A stretch of 44,754 nucleotides of DNA from Emiliania huxleyi CCMP1516 (Eukaryota; Haptophyta; Isochrysidales; Noelaerhabdaceae): contig NW_005199166.1 of assembly GCF_000372725.1 (NCBI RefSeq), positions 29,842 to 74,595 of the forward strand. Reading direction: 5' to 3'. The stretch's first letter is position 1. Every line of letters starts with the position of its first letter. Positions 11,782 through 22,014 of the stretch are shown piece by piece. A program made the translations under genes and the position numbers. The notes under the pieces are model-generated. The model saw nothing but the letters and a program-made list of their open reading frames with translations, made no database searches and was not told the origin of the DNA.

Positions 11782-12408
11782 CGCCCGCCGATGCGCCGCT
11801 CACTTGACACACTTGCCAGCCGTGCACCTGTACCTGTACCTGTACCTCTCCCGTGCGCACACACCTGAACCTCTCCACCCGCTGGCGCGCCACTGTGAAT
11901 TTGCCAGAGCCACATGCAGTACCGTCCAAATACCAAAACCACCGTACAAGAAGGTGTGACGCACCCCAGCGCTCGTCGTAGTATACTGAAATAAACCTCG
12001 CAGCCCCGTCCATAAGTCGCGGCCCCTCTGTGCATCCCGCAGAGGTGGATCTCGTCTCTCTCAGAGGTTGACCGTTTTCCCCAGCCCCCGATTCCCCAGC
12101 CCCCGATTCCTGCCGCGGCCCGCGCCGCCTCCCCCATGCGTGCCCACGAAAGCGGCCACCCCGCCCGCTGCCCCGCTCGTCAAACCCGCCTCGCGCCCGG
12201 CCCTCACGCCCGCGCGCCCGCTCGTGGCTCGACCGCGCCGCCTCCGCCGGCCTATCAACGGCCGCCCCGCCCGCCCCCTGGTCCTGTGGCACTGCAAAAG
12301 AAATCGACGCAGCAACGCCTTGAAATAAAGAATTTTACGATGCTGGCACTAACCCCTTGCAATGGTACTGACCGCAGTCTTCACGCACCATACCCTCGAG
12401 CGTGCAGC
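11782..12408. other. convergent 3' flanks, no gene recognised
   Basis: Lies between the stops of the FYVE/ABC1 gene and the MTFP1-like gene. It contains an AATAAA-type signal near 11990 and short repeats of CTGTAC at about 11827-11845. No coding sequence is recognised. Confidence 0.5.
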
Positions 12409-13170
12409 CTACTCGCCCTGCTGCGGTCCTCTCCCGCCACCCTCGACTCCCGCCGAGCCCGTACCGCCCGTAATGTCACCTCCCCCATCCGCCCCAACCG
12501 CCTGCAAAACGTACGAGAGGGACGACTGCCTCTTCCCCAACCGGCTCCGCCTCTCCGCCTCCGCCTCCGCTGCGGGCCAGATCTGCTCAAAGATGTTGTC
12601 GATTGCAATCTCGCAGGGCTCGTCGATCGCGTATGGCAGAGCGGGGATCAGCGCGAGGCCAGCGATGGTCGGGCCCCACTTGGTGAAGCGCCCGATTCGC
12701 TTGGTCACGGCCTGCGCCGCGTGGACCGTCTGATGTATGATCACCATCGGGAGCGCGAGCGATGCCATGCCTTGGAAGAGCGCCGCGTGCGCAAAGGCTC
12801 GAGCCGCATCCCCGCCTGCCTCGTGCTCGCGGTAGGTCGTCAGGCCGATTTCGCCAAAGATGTACGAGATCGCTAGCCCGTAGGTCCCTCTGACCGCCCA
12901 GGTTGGCACGACTGGCCGGAATGCTTCTCCGACATCGGACGTGTAGGCTGTGTACCGAAGGTTCTGCGCTGCCGCGGCCTTGGCCTTGGCGAAGGACAGC
13001 TTGGCCTTCACGGCAAACAGCTGCTTGAACTGCAGGCCGAATGCGGCATATCGCTCGTGGAAGACTTCATGCTCATCGGAAGACATGGCGGCTTCCTCCA
13101 TGACCTGGCCGAGCGTGGCCCTTGGTGTTTGTTGTGGTGAGTGACCGGCCGGACGCTCCAGTCCTAGCAC
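12409..13170 (-). CDS. mitochondrial fission process protein 1 (MTFP1/MTP18) family
   Basis: Single exon, 253 aa. The core reads RYTAYTSDVGEAFRP, then a hydrophobic segment (YGLAISYIFGEIG), an amphipathic/hydrophobic segment (LFQGMASLALPMVIIHQ), and a last one (WGPTIAGLALIPALPYAID). This order and spacing match MTFP1, an inner-mitochondrial-membrane protein involved in fission. The protein is longer than animal MTFP1 (166 aa), with extensions at both ends, and the C-terminal tail is glycine-rich. The start is uncertain: ATG codons at 13170, 13101 and 13086 are all in frame, and the N-terminus lacks an obvious targeting peptide. A 37-bp tandem duplication overlaps and precedes the upstream start. 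Confidence 0.82.
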   Translation of the reverse strand: MLGLERPAGHSPQQTPRATLGQVMEEAAMSSDEHEVFHERYAAFGLQFKQLFAVKAKLSFAKAKAAAAQNLRYTAYTSDVGEAFRPVVPTWAVRGTYGLAISYIFGEIGLTTYREHEAGGDAARAFAHAALFQGMASLALPMVIIHQTVHAAQAVTKRIGRFTKWGPTIAGLALIPALPYAIDEPCEIAIDNIFEQIWPAAEAEAERRSRLGKRQSSLSYVLQAVGADGGGDITGGTGSAGVEGGGRGPQQGE

Positions 13171-13231
13171 TCTGCCGATGGCGCAGGTGCGATACCAGTC
13201 CTAGCTCTCTGCCGATGGCGCAGGTGCGATA
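13158..13231. repeat. 37-bp tandem duplication at the MTFP1-like 5' end
   Basis: Two near-identical copies (13158-13194 and 13195-13231), differing at one position (AGCACTC versus AGCTCTC). They overlap the most upstream possible start codon at 13170, which argues mildly for a downstream start, and may hold promoter or 5'UTR sequence. Confidence 0.85.
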
Positions 13232-15677
13232 CTACGATACGGGCCGGAGCTGTGCGGCATGAACGGGACGGCCGTTTTGGGCCAAGAAGAATTTTCCAAG
13301 AAGAATTTTGAACGCGCAAGATATAAAGGGTGGTTAAGGGCTCTGCCCGCAAGGCGCCCGCGTCGCCATACCCCCACACGAACAAATAGCAAAATCCGAA
13401 TACCGTGCAGAAACCATGTGATGTCGGCCGTGGACGGGGGCAAGCCTTCAGCTGGTGCCAAGACATTCGTAAAATTGAAGCCAGGAACGTCCGCCAAATC
13501 CGTGCTAGGGAAAGCTGATCGAGCCCAGCGTGCCCGCGGCCGCCTCCCGCGCAGCACCGCCGCTGGGGACGACACGCTGCGGAATCGGATCGAGCCCATG
13601 CACGGGCAAAGAAGGACGCTGCAGAAGCGGTTGGAGAGGCAGGTCCGGCGTCTGCCGTCACAACGAGTCCCAGCGCTGGTTCGACATGCGCGTCGGCTCG
13701 CCCGAGGACTGCTGTCGCGACCCTCCCGTCGTGACGCAGCCTCCGACGAGCTCTGCAACCGAGGAGAGTGAGGGTGCGCCTCCCCTCACTGCTGGCCTGG
13801 CTGCGCACCGCCCCACAAAGCACCCCCTCGAGCATCTCTACAAGTACAAGTAGAAGGGCGACCTTCTCCAAGTCGTCAACGCGCCCGGCGGCTCCGGCAA
13901 GACTTTAGCCTTGGCCACCCTCCTTGCGGAGCAGGAGGAGATCCGCTGATCCGCTCTCGGTCGGCAACGTGGCAGCTAGTCGAGAGACTCGGTAGTGGTG
14001 ACCCCCCTCTGTGCTCTGAGTGAGGACAGGAGAGAGAGAGCTTTTGTGGTGTTGGTGTACGCAATAACGGGACAGGGTAGTCGTTCTCTCTAGCTCCCCT
14101 TCTAGCTCTTGGCATGAGCTGCGCCCTGTGTCCGACCCCTTTTGCGCAGCAACACCTTAAACTTTTAGGCCCTCCAAATTCGGGTCGGAGCGTAGCGGAG
14201 TGGGCCCCGAGTTTGAAAAGGGCGACGGACGCTTGCGTCCTAGCCTCCAACAACGCCTCCCCGGCGCAGAGGGGCCCCCGGAGGGATGCTCAACCGCTCC
14301 ACGCCACGTTGCGGCGGTCCTATCCCCAGCTCCGCTGAGGGCCCGTGCGTTATATTCCTCCCAAGAAGAATTTCACCACCCGAAGAATTGTTCGGGGAGT
14401 GCCTCCGCGCCAGTCCCATGTGCTGAGTGGCAGCTGCGTTGGAAACAAGAAGAGCGCGTTACTTTATGCGGAAGGCCGCGCAAAAGCAGCCTCCTTAAAT
14501 TCAAACTAAGGGGTCTAATTTGGAGCGCTCGAATACGACAAAATAGCGCCCGTGATTGCCTGCACGCTGCCCGCACTGACAGACTCCCTCCCCATACGCA
14601 TACCCCAAAAGAATTTAACAAAACAACAGACCCTCCAATCATCAGAAAACTTCAACCTGATCGGTCGCACTGACCGCCGACAGATCACTCCAGACAGCAG
14701 ACAGGCCGACGTCTGCACGCGGCCGCCGGGCGAGAGGCTTGACACGATCCGACCCTGCGACCCTGACGCTGCTGCTCTAGCTATCAGACATGCACTGCTG
14801 ACTGCTGCCACAATGTGCGATCGGTGCTGACCCACTTGGCGGCCTTCCCGGTCAGTGGTGAGGCGCAGTTCAGAGCTGTCGATGGCGCGATGCCGCACTG
14901 GTCCCACATTGGTGACACGAGACCACCACGTTTGCCGGTCCAAGAGAGAGGCACCGGCGCTGTCGTGAGAAGATGCATGGTCCCTCTTGACTGCCCATGC
15001 GCGCGAGGCTGTGTAGGCATAGTCTCGAGAGTGCCAGCAGCCAATCCGAGGCAGTTCGTGACGCGCATTGCGTCAGAAGCGTGCACGCGCTGGAAGGACA
15101 CCTTCCTACTGGCCGTACGATCAGGTTGTCACTGAATGCTGGATACTAAGGCCGCGAGCTATGCAGGTGGTCAATTGTGCAGCAGGGCACGGTCAGCAGC
15201 GCCGACAGGCTGTCGCAAGGCGTGATAGCATGGTCGCAATACGCGAAATTCTCATGAAAACAAGTAGAAAATCGCGCAAAAAATTCGGAAAATCGGCGGC
15301 GGGCCATGGGACCCCATCTCCCCCCCGCATGGGTACCCCCTAGGGGCCCCGCCTCCCCCCAGAGCAGGTGCTGAGCGTGCGACAGTTTGTTACTCGGCTG
15401 GTTCGCCGCCTGCCGAAGAAGAGCGCGGACGCTGTTCCCGCCGAAAGTCTCGAAGTCAAGGCTCAAGCAAGCGCAGGTCGCAATTCTTCTCCCGCGCGAA
15501 CCGTAGTCGCCGCCCTTGTAGGGGGCCGTCACTGGAGCCTCCGTTTCCCCCTCACTCTCCTCCTCCTCCTCTTCTGCCGCCTCCGCCTCCGCCTCCCCCC
15601 TGGCCGTGGCCATGCAGCATCTATAAACAATCCAACGTCGCAAAATATCCTGGCACCGGTACTACTGAGTGTAGGCT
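13171..15677. other. gene-poor region; helicase-like remnant only
   Basis: No intact gene is recognised. Apart from the P-loop remnant at 13530-13949, frames are short and match no family. Base composition is less GC-rich than in neighbouring genes. Repeated AAGAAGAATTTT words occur near 13286-13312 and 14361. An old mobile element is possible, but I see no termini or transposase motif. Confidence 0.5.
13530..13949 (+). pseudogene. fragment with P-loop (Walker A), broken by a stop
   Basis: One frame runs from about 13530 through an in-frame TAG at 13851-13853 to a TGA at 13947-13949. After the TAG it reads GDLLQVVNAPGGSGKTLA, a clear Walker A nucleotide-binding loop of the kind seen in superfamily 1 helicases. 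Nothing recognisable follows the TGA. I read it as the remnant of a helicase or mobile-element gene. The P-loop is visible; the family is not certain. Confidence 0.35.
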
Positions 15678-17067
15678 CTACCTCGACTCCGGCGTGACGT
15701 CCTCGATCGGCCAGTCCGCCAGCGTGGCGAGCGCCACCCCCGCCGCGCCCGACTGCGCGTGGTAGTACGCGGCCTCGTTGACAAAGACCGGGTACACGAC
15801 GGCGCCGCTCTCGCCGTCGTACTCGACCACGCGCCCGTTGCGCCGCACGAACAGCGCGTCTCCGGCGGCGAGCGGCTCAAAGTCGCGGTCCTGCAGCCCG
15901 GGCGCGATGAGCGCGCCCGGCAGGCGCGATCCGCCCTCGGCCGCCGGCCACGGCACGCGCGCCGCGTCGACGTACACTCGCACCGTCGGGGGCGGCTGCG
16001 GAGCGCGGCCGCTCGCCTGTGAGGTGGGCGGGTGGGTGGGTGGGTGGGAGGGGACGGGAGGGGAGGGGGCGGGAGGGACGGGAGGGGGGGGAGGGGGCAG
16101 GTGGGGCGGGGAGGGGTAGAGAGGGGAGAGTGGGCGTCTCCAGGGTAGCGTGTGGGCGGCGGCTCGCCTCGAGGTCGAGGAAGCGGAGGACGAGGCCGAG
16201 CGCGCGCTGCCTACAAGGGTCCGGTGACGAGGGTCCGAGAAGGCTCCGGGGCAAGGAGGAGGAGGAGGCGGAGAGCGAGGACTGCGTGGTGGCGACGGCG
16301 TCCGCGCGCAGGAGGCCCGTCGGTGTCGGCCCGACCTCGATGGTGAGACCCGCCCGGCCGACGGAGCAGAGGTACGGCGCCGCCGCCTGCGAGGCGTGGG
16401 CTGTGCTTTTGGTATTTTGAGGGAGTATTCATGGCATGTCGTGTCGTAAACTCAAGGCGTGGCGTGTAGCAGAGGCTTGCGGCGCCGGCGCCTGGCTCGT
16501 GTCGTGCACGTAGATCCGCAGCGGGTGCACCGAGGCGGGCAGGTCTGGCCCGCCGCCTCCGCCGCCCTCTCCGCCGCCACCCTCTCCTCCGCCGCCGGCC
16601 CATGCCTGCGTCAGGTAGGCAGCTGCGCGGAGGGCGAGCTGGCAGTACGAGTTGACGATGAGTGTGCAGCCCATGTTGGACGTGGTCGTGTGCAGGTCGA
16701 CCACCACGTCGCAAGCCTGCGCGGAGCCCTTTGGACCGAGCTGCGCCTCGATCTCGGCTGCGCGGACCGCCTCGAGCTGCTGCGTGTCCTCCGACCTCCG
16801 CCCTGCAAACTGCCGGTTGAGGTCGGCGTCGATGAAGCGGCGGGTCGCGGAGAAGGCGCGAGGGTTGGCGATGAGCGTCTCGACGCGAAGCGAAGGGTAG
16901 TCACGCCGGAGAGCAGCCGGCTCGAGTTGCTCAATCACATAGACACCGGTGAACTCGTTGCCGTGCGTACCCGCAACGACAGCGACACGGCTCGCTGACG
17001 CCAGCGGCAGGAGGAGCGAAGCGAGCAGCACGATCGTGGCGATCATCACCAGGTACACTTTGGCCAT
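15678..17067 (-). CDS. ASPA-like: aspartoacylase / succinylglutamate desuccinylase-type zinc deacylase
   Basis: Four exons: 17067-16492, 16386-16286, 16210-16168, 16016-15678, giving 352 aa in frame. The family removes the acyl group from N-acyl amino acids such as N-acetylaspartate. Visible active site: GTHGNE (zinc ligands H35 and E38), NPRAF (R70), DLNR, DLHTTTSN (zinc ligand H126) and IEVGPTP (catalytic E209). The C-terminal lobe carries PGLQDRDFEPL and VYPVFVNEAAYY, as in animal aspartoacylase. Residues 4-25 are strongly hydrophobic, suggesting a signal peptide or membrane anchor, which cytosolic animal enzymes lack. An upstream in-frame ATG at 17235 would remove that N-terminal position. 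All three introns (16491-16387, 16285-16211, 16167-16017) are GC-AG; the last contains G-rich tandem sequence. Divergent from the RBR gene, with 536 bp between starts. Confidence 0.88.
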
Positions 17068-17603
17068 CACCTGGGCTGTGGTATCGGCCACCTGGAGCAA
17101 TTCGCGACTCCAGCCGAAAGAATCATGAGCTACACCCGGGACCCGGCCGCTTACTGCAACAAACAAGGGAACGGCAGGCGGCGGCGGCGCAGGACGAGGC
17201 AGAAGAGAATGACGCGACAGAGGAGGAAGTGACAAGGGAGAGAACGACGAGAGTGGGACGGCCGCGAGGTGGCATGAAGGTTGCAGCGAGAATCGGCGAG
17301 AGACTGCGAAAAGAGATAGGAGGAGGCATCACACTCCTCTCCTTAAAATCCCTGTGTGGTGGCGGCGTGCCGTCCTCCCATCCCTCCCTTGGGTTGTCTG
17401 TTTTCTTTCTTTCTTTTTTTTGCAACAAACCTAAATATTCGTAGCTGCTAGGCTCTAGGGCTGCAGACACCGACACGCACACTAGATACCCGCGGATGAC
17501 CGTGCTAGTCTAGAGCGGCAGCGAAGTGTAATGCCTCTTTGAAAAGAATTCGCACCCCGGCTTCGCGCTCGGTGGAAATTGCCGCCGAAACCTCGGCCGC
17601 GCC
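17068..17603. promoter_or_regulatory. shared 5' region between divergent aspartoacylase and RBR genes
   Basis: Head-to-head intergenic region of 536 bp. It contains a pyrimidine run (about 17399-17420) and one copy of a dispersed 32-bp repeat at 17346-17377. I cannot point to defined promoter elements. Confidence 0.4.
17346..17377. repeat. dispersed 32-bp repeat, copy 1
   Basis: Identical over 32 bp to 31590-31621 (begins AAATCCCTGTGTGGTGGCGG). Both copies lie in noncoding sequence, 14 kb apart, same orientation. Confidence 0.85.
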
Positions 17604-19280
17604 ATGGCCGCCGCCACCCAGGAGTGCGCCTCCTGCTTTGACACCGCGCCGCTCTCTCCGCTCTGCGCGTCGTCCGCCCACGGCTTGTGCGCCGAGTGCT
17701 GCTGGCGGTGTTGCGAGTCGTCTCTCGGCGAGGGCCTCGTGCCAGCGTGTCCATTCAAGGACCAGAAATGCGGCGCGGTGAGCAAGCGTAGGGCATTGAC
17801 GGCGCTCGACGCCGCTCAGCTGCCTCCGAGCCAGCGCGAGACCTTCGCATCCAAGCTCGACGAAGTCTACCTGGGCGCCGAGCGCGCGCGGCGAGGCGCG
17901 GTCCAGTGCATCGGCAAGGGCTGCGAGGAGTGGTACGTCCCTCCCGTGCCGCACTCGGACCGGCCGCAGCGCCTCGAGTGCTCCAGGCGCGCATGCGGCG
18001 CCGTCTTCTGCAGCGCCTGCCGCCAGCCCTTCCACGTGCGGTCGACGTGCGCCGAGGCGCTCCGGCTGAGCGCGCGCTGGGTCCGCTTCCTGCAGGACGA
18101 GCTCGCCCCCTTCCTGCAGGCAGCGGTGCGGCTCGACGGAGAGCGGTGGAGCCCGGCGCTTGCGGCGCACGCGCAGGCCAAGGGCTCGCTCGACGACGCG
18201 ACGCGCGACGCGCTCTCTCGCTTCGACGAGCTGCGCAGGATGGAGCTGTGGAAGCAGGCGCACTGCAAGCGCTGCCCGCACTGCCGCCGCGTCGTCGAAA
18301 AGATGGAGGGGTGCGACATGCTCGTCTGCGGCAGCGACGCGCACGGCGGCAACCAGCAGCGGGGCTGCGGCAAGCCGTTTGTCTGGTGTGAGGGCCAGCC
18401 CAACTCTGCGCTCAAGTACGAGGCCGACCTGCGCGGCGCCGCAGACTACGCGGCGGAGGAGGACGGCGGCGGAGGAGCCGCCGGGGGCGGCGGCGGAGGG
18501 GAGGGCGGCGGCGGAGGGGAGGGCGGCGCACTGCGCGAGCGGCGGCTGAGGCGCGACGCGAGAGAGGAGCACCAGGTGCGGCCGGGCGTCGCGGTGCGCT
18601 GCAGCGGCTGCGACGATCCCGTCGTGGGCCCGCGGCTGCAGTGCGTGCAGTGCGAGGTGCCAGTGGAGCTGTGCGTCAAGTGCGTCGCGTGGGCGGGTGG
18701 AGGCAGCCGCAGGCTGCAGCTGCACGATGGTCGCACCCACCCGCGGCAGCACATCTTCCGCCGGGTGCGCCCTATCATGAGCCACGGGGGCGCCTCCTCG
18801 GCCCTCGCGCCCGGCGAGGACCTCGTCGAGGTGACCGCCGCAAACGCAAGCTTGCGGCCGGGGCTCGGGACGGCGGCGTCCGCCGCCGCCGCCGCCGCCG
18901 CCGCGCGAGCCTGCGCATCTGCGGCATCTGCGGCGGCGGCAAGGGTGGCGCTGCCGCCGACGCAGCTGCAGCCGACGGCGAGGGCTGCGGCTGCGTCGGC
19001 GGGAGCCGCTCCCAGCGGCCGCAAGCGCCCCGCGCTGGCGGCGCCGGCGCCGGCATCGGCTGCGCGCGCCAGAGCCTCGCCCGCCGGTTTGGGGCGGGGC
19101 GGCGGAGGGGCGGCGGCGTCGGCGACGGACCCGATCGAGCTGAGCAGCGACGAGGATCAGCCGGCGGGGCAGCGGGAGGAAGGCACCGCGCCGGCGGCGG
19201 GGAGGAGGGCGGGGGCGGGCGGAGCAGCCGCCGGGCGAGCGCCGAGCTCTGCCGAGGTCATCGACTTGGACGAAGAGTGA
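17604..19280 (+). CDS. RBR-type E3 ubiquitin ligase with ZZ finger and SUMO-interacting motifs
   Basis: Intronless, 558 aa. RING1 is near residues 8-65 (CASCFDTAPLSPLC ... CPF), followed by an IBR (about 100-150) and RING2 from residue 221 (CKRCPHC ... EGCDMLVC ... CGKPFVWC). In RBR ligases the Cys in the GC-x-M segment, here C237, takes ubiquitin as a thioester before passing it to the substrate. A glycine/glutamate spacer leads to a ZZ-type finger (about 333-385; CSGCDDP ... CVQC ... CVKC ... H-x-H). The low-complexity tail holds two likely SUMO-interacting motifs: IELSSDED near 511 and VIDLDEE at the extreme C-terminus. Together these suggest a SUMO-targeted or adaptor-directed ligase (inference). 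Start: ATG 17604 in a CGCGCCATGG context. Confidence 0.88.
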   Translation: MAAATQECASCFDTAPLSPLCASSAHGLCAECCWRCCESSLGEGLVPACPFKDQKCGAVSKRRALTALDAAQLPPSQRETFASKLDEVYLGAERARRGAVQCIGKGCEEWYVPPVPHSDRPQRLECSRRACGAVFCSACRQPFHVRSTCAEALRLSARWVRFLQDELAPFLQAAVRLDGERWSPALAAHAQAKGSLDDATRDALSRFDELRRMELWKQAHCKRCPHCRRVVEKMEGCDMLVCGSDAHGGNQQRGCGKPFVWCEGQPNSALKYEADLRGAADYAAEEDGGGGAAGGGGGGEGGGGGEGGALRERRLRRDAREEHQVRPGVAVRCSGCDDPVVGPRLQCVQCEVPVELCVKCVAWAGGGSRRLQLHDGRTHPRQHIFRRVRPIMSHGGASSALAPGEDLVEVTAANASLRPGLGTAASAAAAAAAARACASAASAAAARVALPPTQLQPTARAAAASAGAAPSGRKRPALAAPAPASAARARASPAGLGRGGGGAAASATDPIELSSDEDQPAGQREEGTAPAAGRRAGAGGAAAGRAPSSAEVIDLDEE

Positions 19281-19662
19281 GTGACTGAGTGCGCGATCTC
19301 ACAAGGCACCGAAGCCAGCAGCGGAAGTGGTCGACCAGAGAACGATCTTGTATTGTACTGAGCGCCCGCTCGTCTCGTGTTTACGTTACTAGTATGACCC
19401 GCGTCCGCAGCAGCACTTTGGTCCAGCAGCGCGCCTTTTTCTCTCCACACTCCAGTGTCTCCACAGAAACAGCACGCGTCGTGCAGACAGACAGCGACAC
19501 ACTGCCGCGCTGCACACGCCCCGAGGCCGAGCTCTGAGTCACAAACGTGAAACGAATCAGTTGGCCCGGGCAAACCCCCCAGGAATTCTTTTTTTGGCCC
19601 CCCCCCCCCCCCCCCCTCCCCTCCCCGGTCGCCACTGCGCACTGCGTCCTTTTTGCGCGCGG
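19281..19662. other. convergent 3' region with poly-C tract
   Basis: Between the stops of the RBR gene and ankyrin gene 1. It holds a long C run near 19600-19616 and no coding sequence. Confidence 0.6.
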
Positions 19663-22014
19663 CTAGGCCGCCTCCGCCTTGGCCTTCGCGGCGGCCGCTG
19701 ACGCGCGCCTCGCCTTGGCGGAAGCGACCGCCGCCTCGGCTGCCTCCGCTGCTGCCTCTGCCGCCGCCGCTGCTGCCGCTGCTGCACCTGCCGCTGCTGC
19801 CGCCTGCGCCGTCGCAACGGCCGCCTCCTCCTCCGCCGCGGCCGCCTCCTCCTCTGCTGCTGCCAGAGCGTCGGCCTCGGCTTCCGCCTCCCGGCGCGCC
19901 TCCGCTGCCACCAAGGCTGCCTCCTCACCCGCCTCTGCCGTCTCCTCCTCGCTCGCTTCGCCTGCCGCCTCGGCCTCCTCTCCCAACGCCTCCGCCAGCC
20001 CTTCGACCGACGTCTCCGCCGTGATGCCGTACCGAATCCGCTCCTCGTGGAGCGTCTCGAGAAGCCTGATCAACCCCTCCCTGTCCAGCTTCGCGGGCTT
20101 GGCTGCGGCTGCCTCCTCTGCCGGCGCCTCGGACTCCTGCGACGGCCCAGCGCCGCCGCTCCCGCCGCCCTTCTTCTTCTTCTTCTTGCCCTTCTTGCCC
20201 TTGCCGCGCTTCTCCGCCTCGACCTCCGCCAGCAGCTCCTCGGCGTGCCGCGCCGCCTCCGCCTCCGCCGCCGCCCGCTCCGCTGCCCTCTCCGCGGCCC
20301 CCGCAGCCCACACCGCCTCCTTCGCCGCCTTCTCTGCCGCCCTCTGGGCCGCCGCATGCTCCTCGAGGGCGCGCACGCACTCGGTGTGGCCCTTCTCCTT
20401 GGCAATCTGCAGCGCTGTGTGTCCAGCCGCCGTGCGCAGCTTCGTGTCGGCGCCCGCCCGCAGCAAGCGCCGCACGACGGCGGGGCGGTCGAAGAGGGCG
20501 GCGAGCATCAGCGCGGTGAGGCCGCCACTGTTCTGCAGGTTGATCTCCGCCCCGTGCTGCAGCAGCAGCTCGGCCACCCGCTCGTAGCCTTTCTGGGCGG
20601 CATACAGCAGCGCGGTGCCGCCTTCGCTGTCCTGAAGGTGGACCGAAGCGCCACGCTGCAGCAGCAGCTCGACCACCCGCCCGTGGCCATTGAGGACGGC
20701 GAGCATCAGCGCGGTGCGGCCTTTGCTGTTCTGAAGGTTGATCGAAGCGCCACGCTGCAGCAACGCCACGGCCAGCCGCTCGTGGCCGTAGGCGGTGGCG
20801 ACCATCAGCAGCGTATTGCCGCTCACACCCTCACGAATGAAAGTCACGTCCACCCGCCCACCGCCGTCGAGCCACGCCAGCACCACCTCGTCGCCTTGCA
20901 CAGCCGCCTCCACGACCTCCTCGGGGACCGCGTCCTCGCCCGTTCCGCTCTCCACGCCGCCAGAAGAGGACGCGGCAGTTGGTGCCGCCGCCGCCCTCTT
21001 GCCCGAGGCGGCATCGCCGTCCGCCCCCGCGCCGCCCGCCTCGCCGAACTCCTCGGGAACAGGCCCGCTGCTGCCGCCCTCGCCGCCCGAAGCGCTGCCT
21101 GCCCCCGCGCCGCCCGCCTCGACCGCCGCCGCGTCGCGCCTCTCCGCCGCCACCTCGCCGAGAAACGTCTTGACAGCCGCGACGCACTCGGTGTGGCCCC
21201 TCGCCTTGGTGATCTGCAGCGCTGTGTGGCCGTCCGCAGTGCGCAGCGCCATGTCTGCGCCCGCCCGCAGAAGCTGGAGGACGACGATAGGGCGGTCGTA
21301 GAAGGCGGCGGCTGTGAGCGCAGTGTAGCCGGCGCTGTCCTGCAAGTCGACCTCCGCCCCGTGCCGCAGAAGCAAGTCGACCACCCGCTCGTGGCCTTGG
21401 TTGGCGGCCAACATTAGCGCAGTGCAATCGCGGCTGCTCGGAATGATCTCCGCGCCGTGCATCAGCAGCGTCTCGGCCATCTTCACGTGGCCTTCGTTGG
21501 CGGCGGCCATCAGCGCCGTAGCTTGAAGGTTGATCTCCACGCCGTGCTGCAGCAGCGTCTCGACCACCTGCGCGCGGCCGTTGACGGCGGCGGCCATCAG
21601 CGCCGTATTGCCGATGCTGTCTTGCGCGTTCGGCTTCGCGCCCCGCTTCAGCAGAACCTCTACCAGCTGCTTGTGACCTTCGGTGGCGGCGATCAGCAGG
21701 AGCGTCCAGCCACTCACACCGCGACGCACGCACGTTGCATCAGCCCGCCCATCCCCGGCGAGCCACGTCTGCACCACGCCCGCCTTGCCGGCCGCCGCCG
21801 CGGCTTGGATCTTTTTCGGCAGCGCGAGCGGCGCAGCCTGTGGCGCCGTTGAAGCGTGCCCGCGCCGGGAGCCGGCCGAGCCAGCTTTTGGTCGGCCGAT
21901 CATGGGAGCGCTCGTCGTTTGCCCGCGAAATTCTTTTTCGTTTGCTTTGAGCAAGGTTCCTCGGGCGTTTGCATGCGCGTCCGGCCCTTTGCCAGCGCCG
22001 GTTCGGCCGGGCAT
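19663..22014 (-). CDS. ankyrin-repeat protein 1 with lysine-rich linker and Ala/Glu coiled-coil tail
   Basis: Single exon, 783 aa. Two ankyrin arrays (about residues 85-290 and 390-560) carry the 33-residue pattern ending in GAEINLQ/GHERVVELLL, separated by a Gly/Ala-rich linker. Then come an Ala/Glu-rich helix, a lysine block (KRGKGKKGKKKKKK), a conserved segment around LDREGLIRLLETLHEERIRYGI, and a long Ala/Glu tail likely to form coiled coil. It is a close paralogue of the gene at 32311-36112: N-terminus, ankyrin units and tail match closely, and even the 5' DNA around LLKANEKEF is shared. It lacks the 67-nt intron that the paralogue has at the corresponding codon, and lacks the paralogue's SH3-like inserts. 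Function: presumably protein binding; no catalytic domain is seen. Confidence 0.85.
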   Translation of the reverse strand: MPGRTGAGKGPDAHANARGTLLKANEKEFRGQTTSAPMIGRPKAGSAGSRRGHASTAPQAAPLALPKKIQAAAAAGKAGVVQTWLAGDGRADATCVRRGVSGWTLLLIAATEGHKQLVEVLLKRGAKPNAQDSIGNTALMAAAVNGRAQVVETLLQHGVEINLQATALMAAANEGHVKMAETLLMHGAEIIPSSRDCTALMLAANQGHERVVDLLLRHGAEVDLQDSAGYTALTAAAFYDRPIVVLQLLRAGADMALRTADGHTALQITKARGHTECVAAVKTFLGEVAAERRDAAAVEAGGAGAGSASGGEGGSSGPVPEEFGEAGGAGADGDAASGKRAAAAPTAASSSGGVESGTGEDAVPEEVVEAAVQGDEVVLAWLDGGGRVDVTFIREGVSGNTLLMVATAYGHERLAVALLQRGASINLQNSKGRTALMLAVLNGHGRVVELLLQRGASVHLQDSEGGTALLYAAQKGYERVAELLLQHGAEINLQNSGGLTALMLAALFDRPAVVRRLLRAGADTKLRTAAGHTALQIAKEKGHTECVRALEEHAAAQRAAEKAAKEAVWAAGAAERAAERAAAEAEAARHAEELLAEVEAEKRGKGKKGKKKKKKGGGSGGAGPSQESEAPAEEAAAAKPAKLDREGLIRLLETLHEERIRYGITAETSVEGLAEALGEEAEAAGEASEEETAEAGEEAALVAAEARREAEAEADALAAAEEEAAAAEEEAAVATAQAAAAAGAAAAAAAAAEAAAEAAEAAVASAKARRASAAAAKAKAEAA

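Noticed and set aside
14784..15135. Possible transposase fragment on either strand
   Set aside because: Both frames look protein-like in composition, but I could identify no catalytic triad, terminal repeats or family motif.
20047..21417. Plus-strand open frame opposite ankyrin gene 1
   Set aside because: Same antisense artefact as above.
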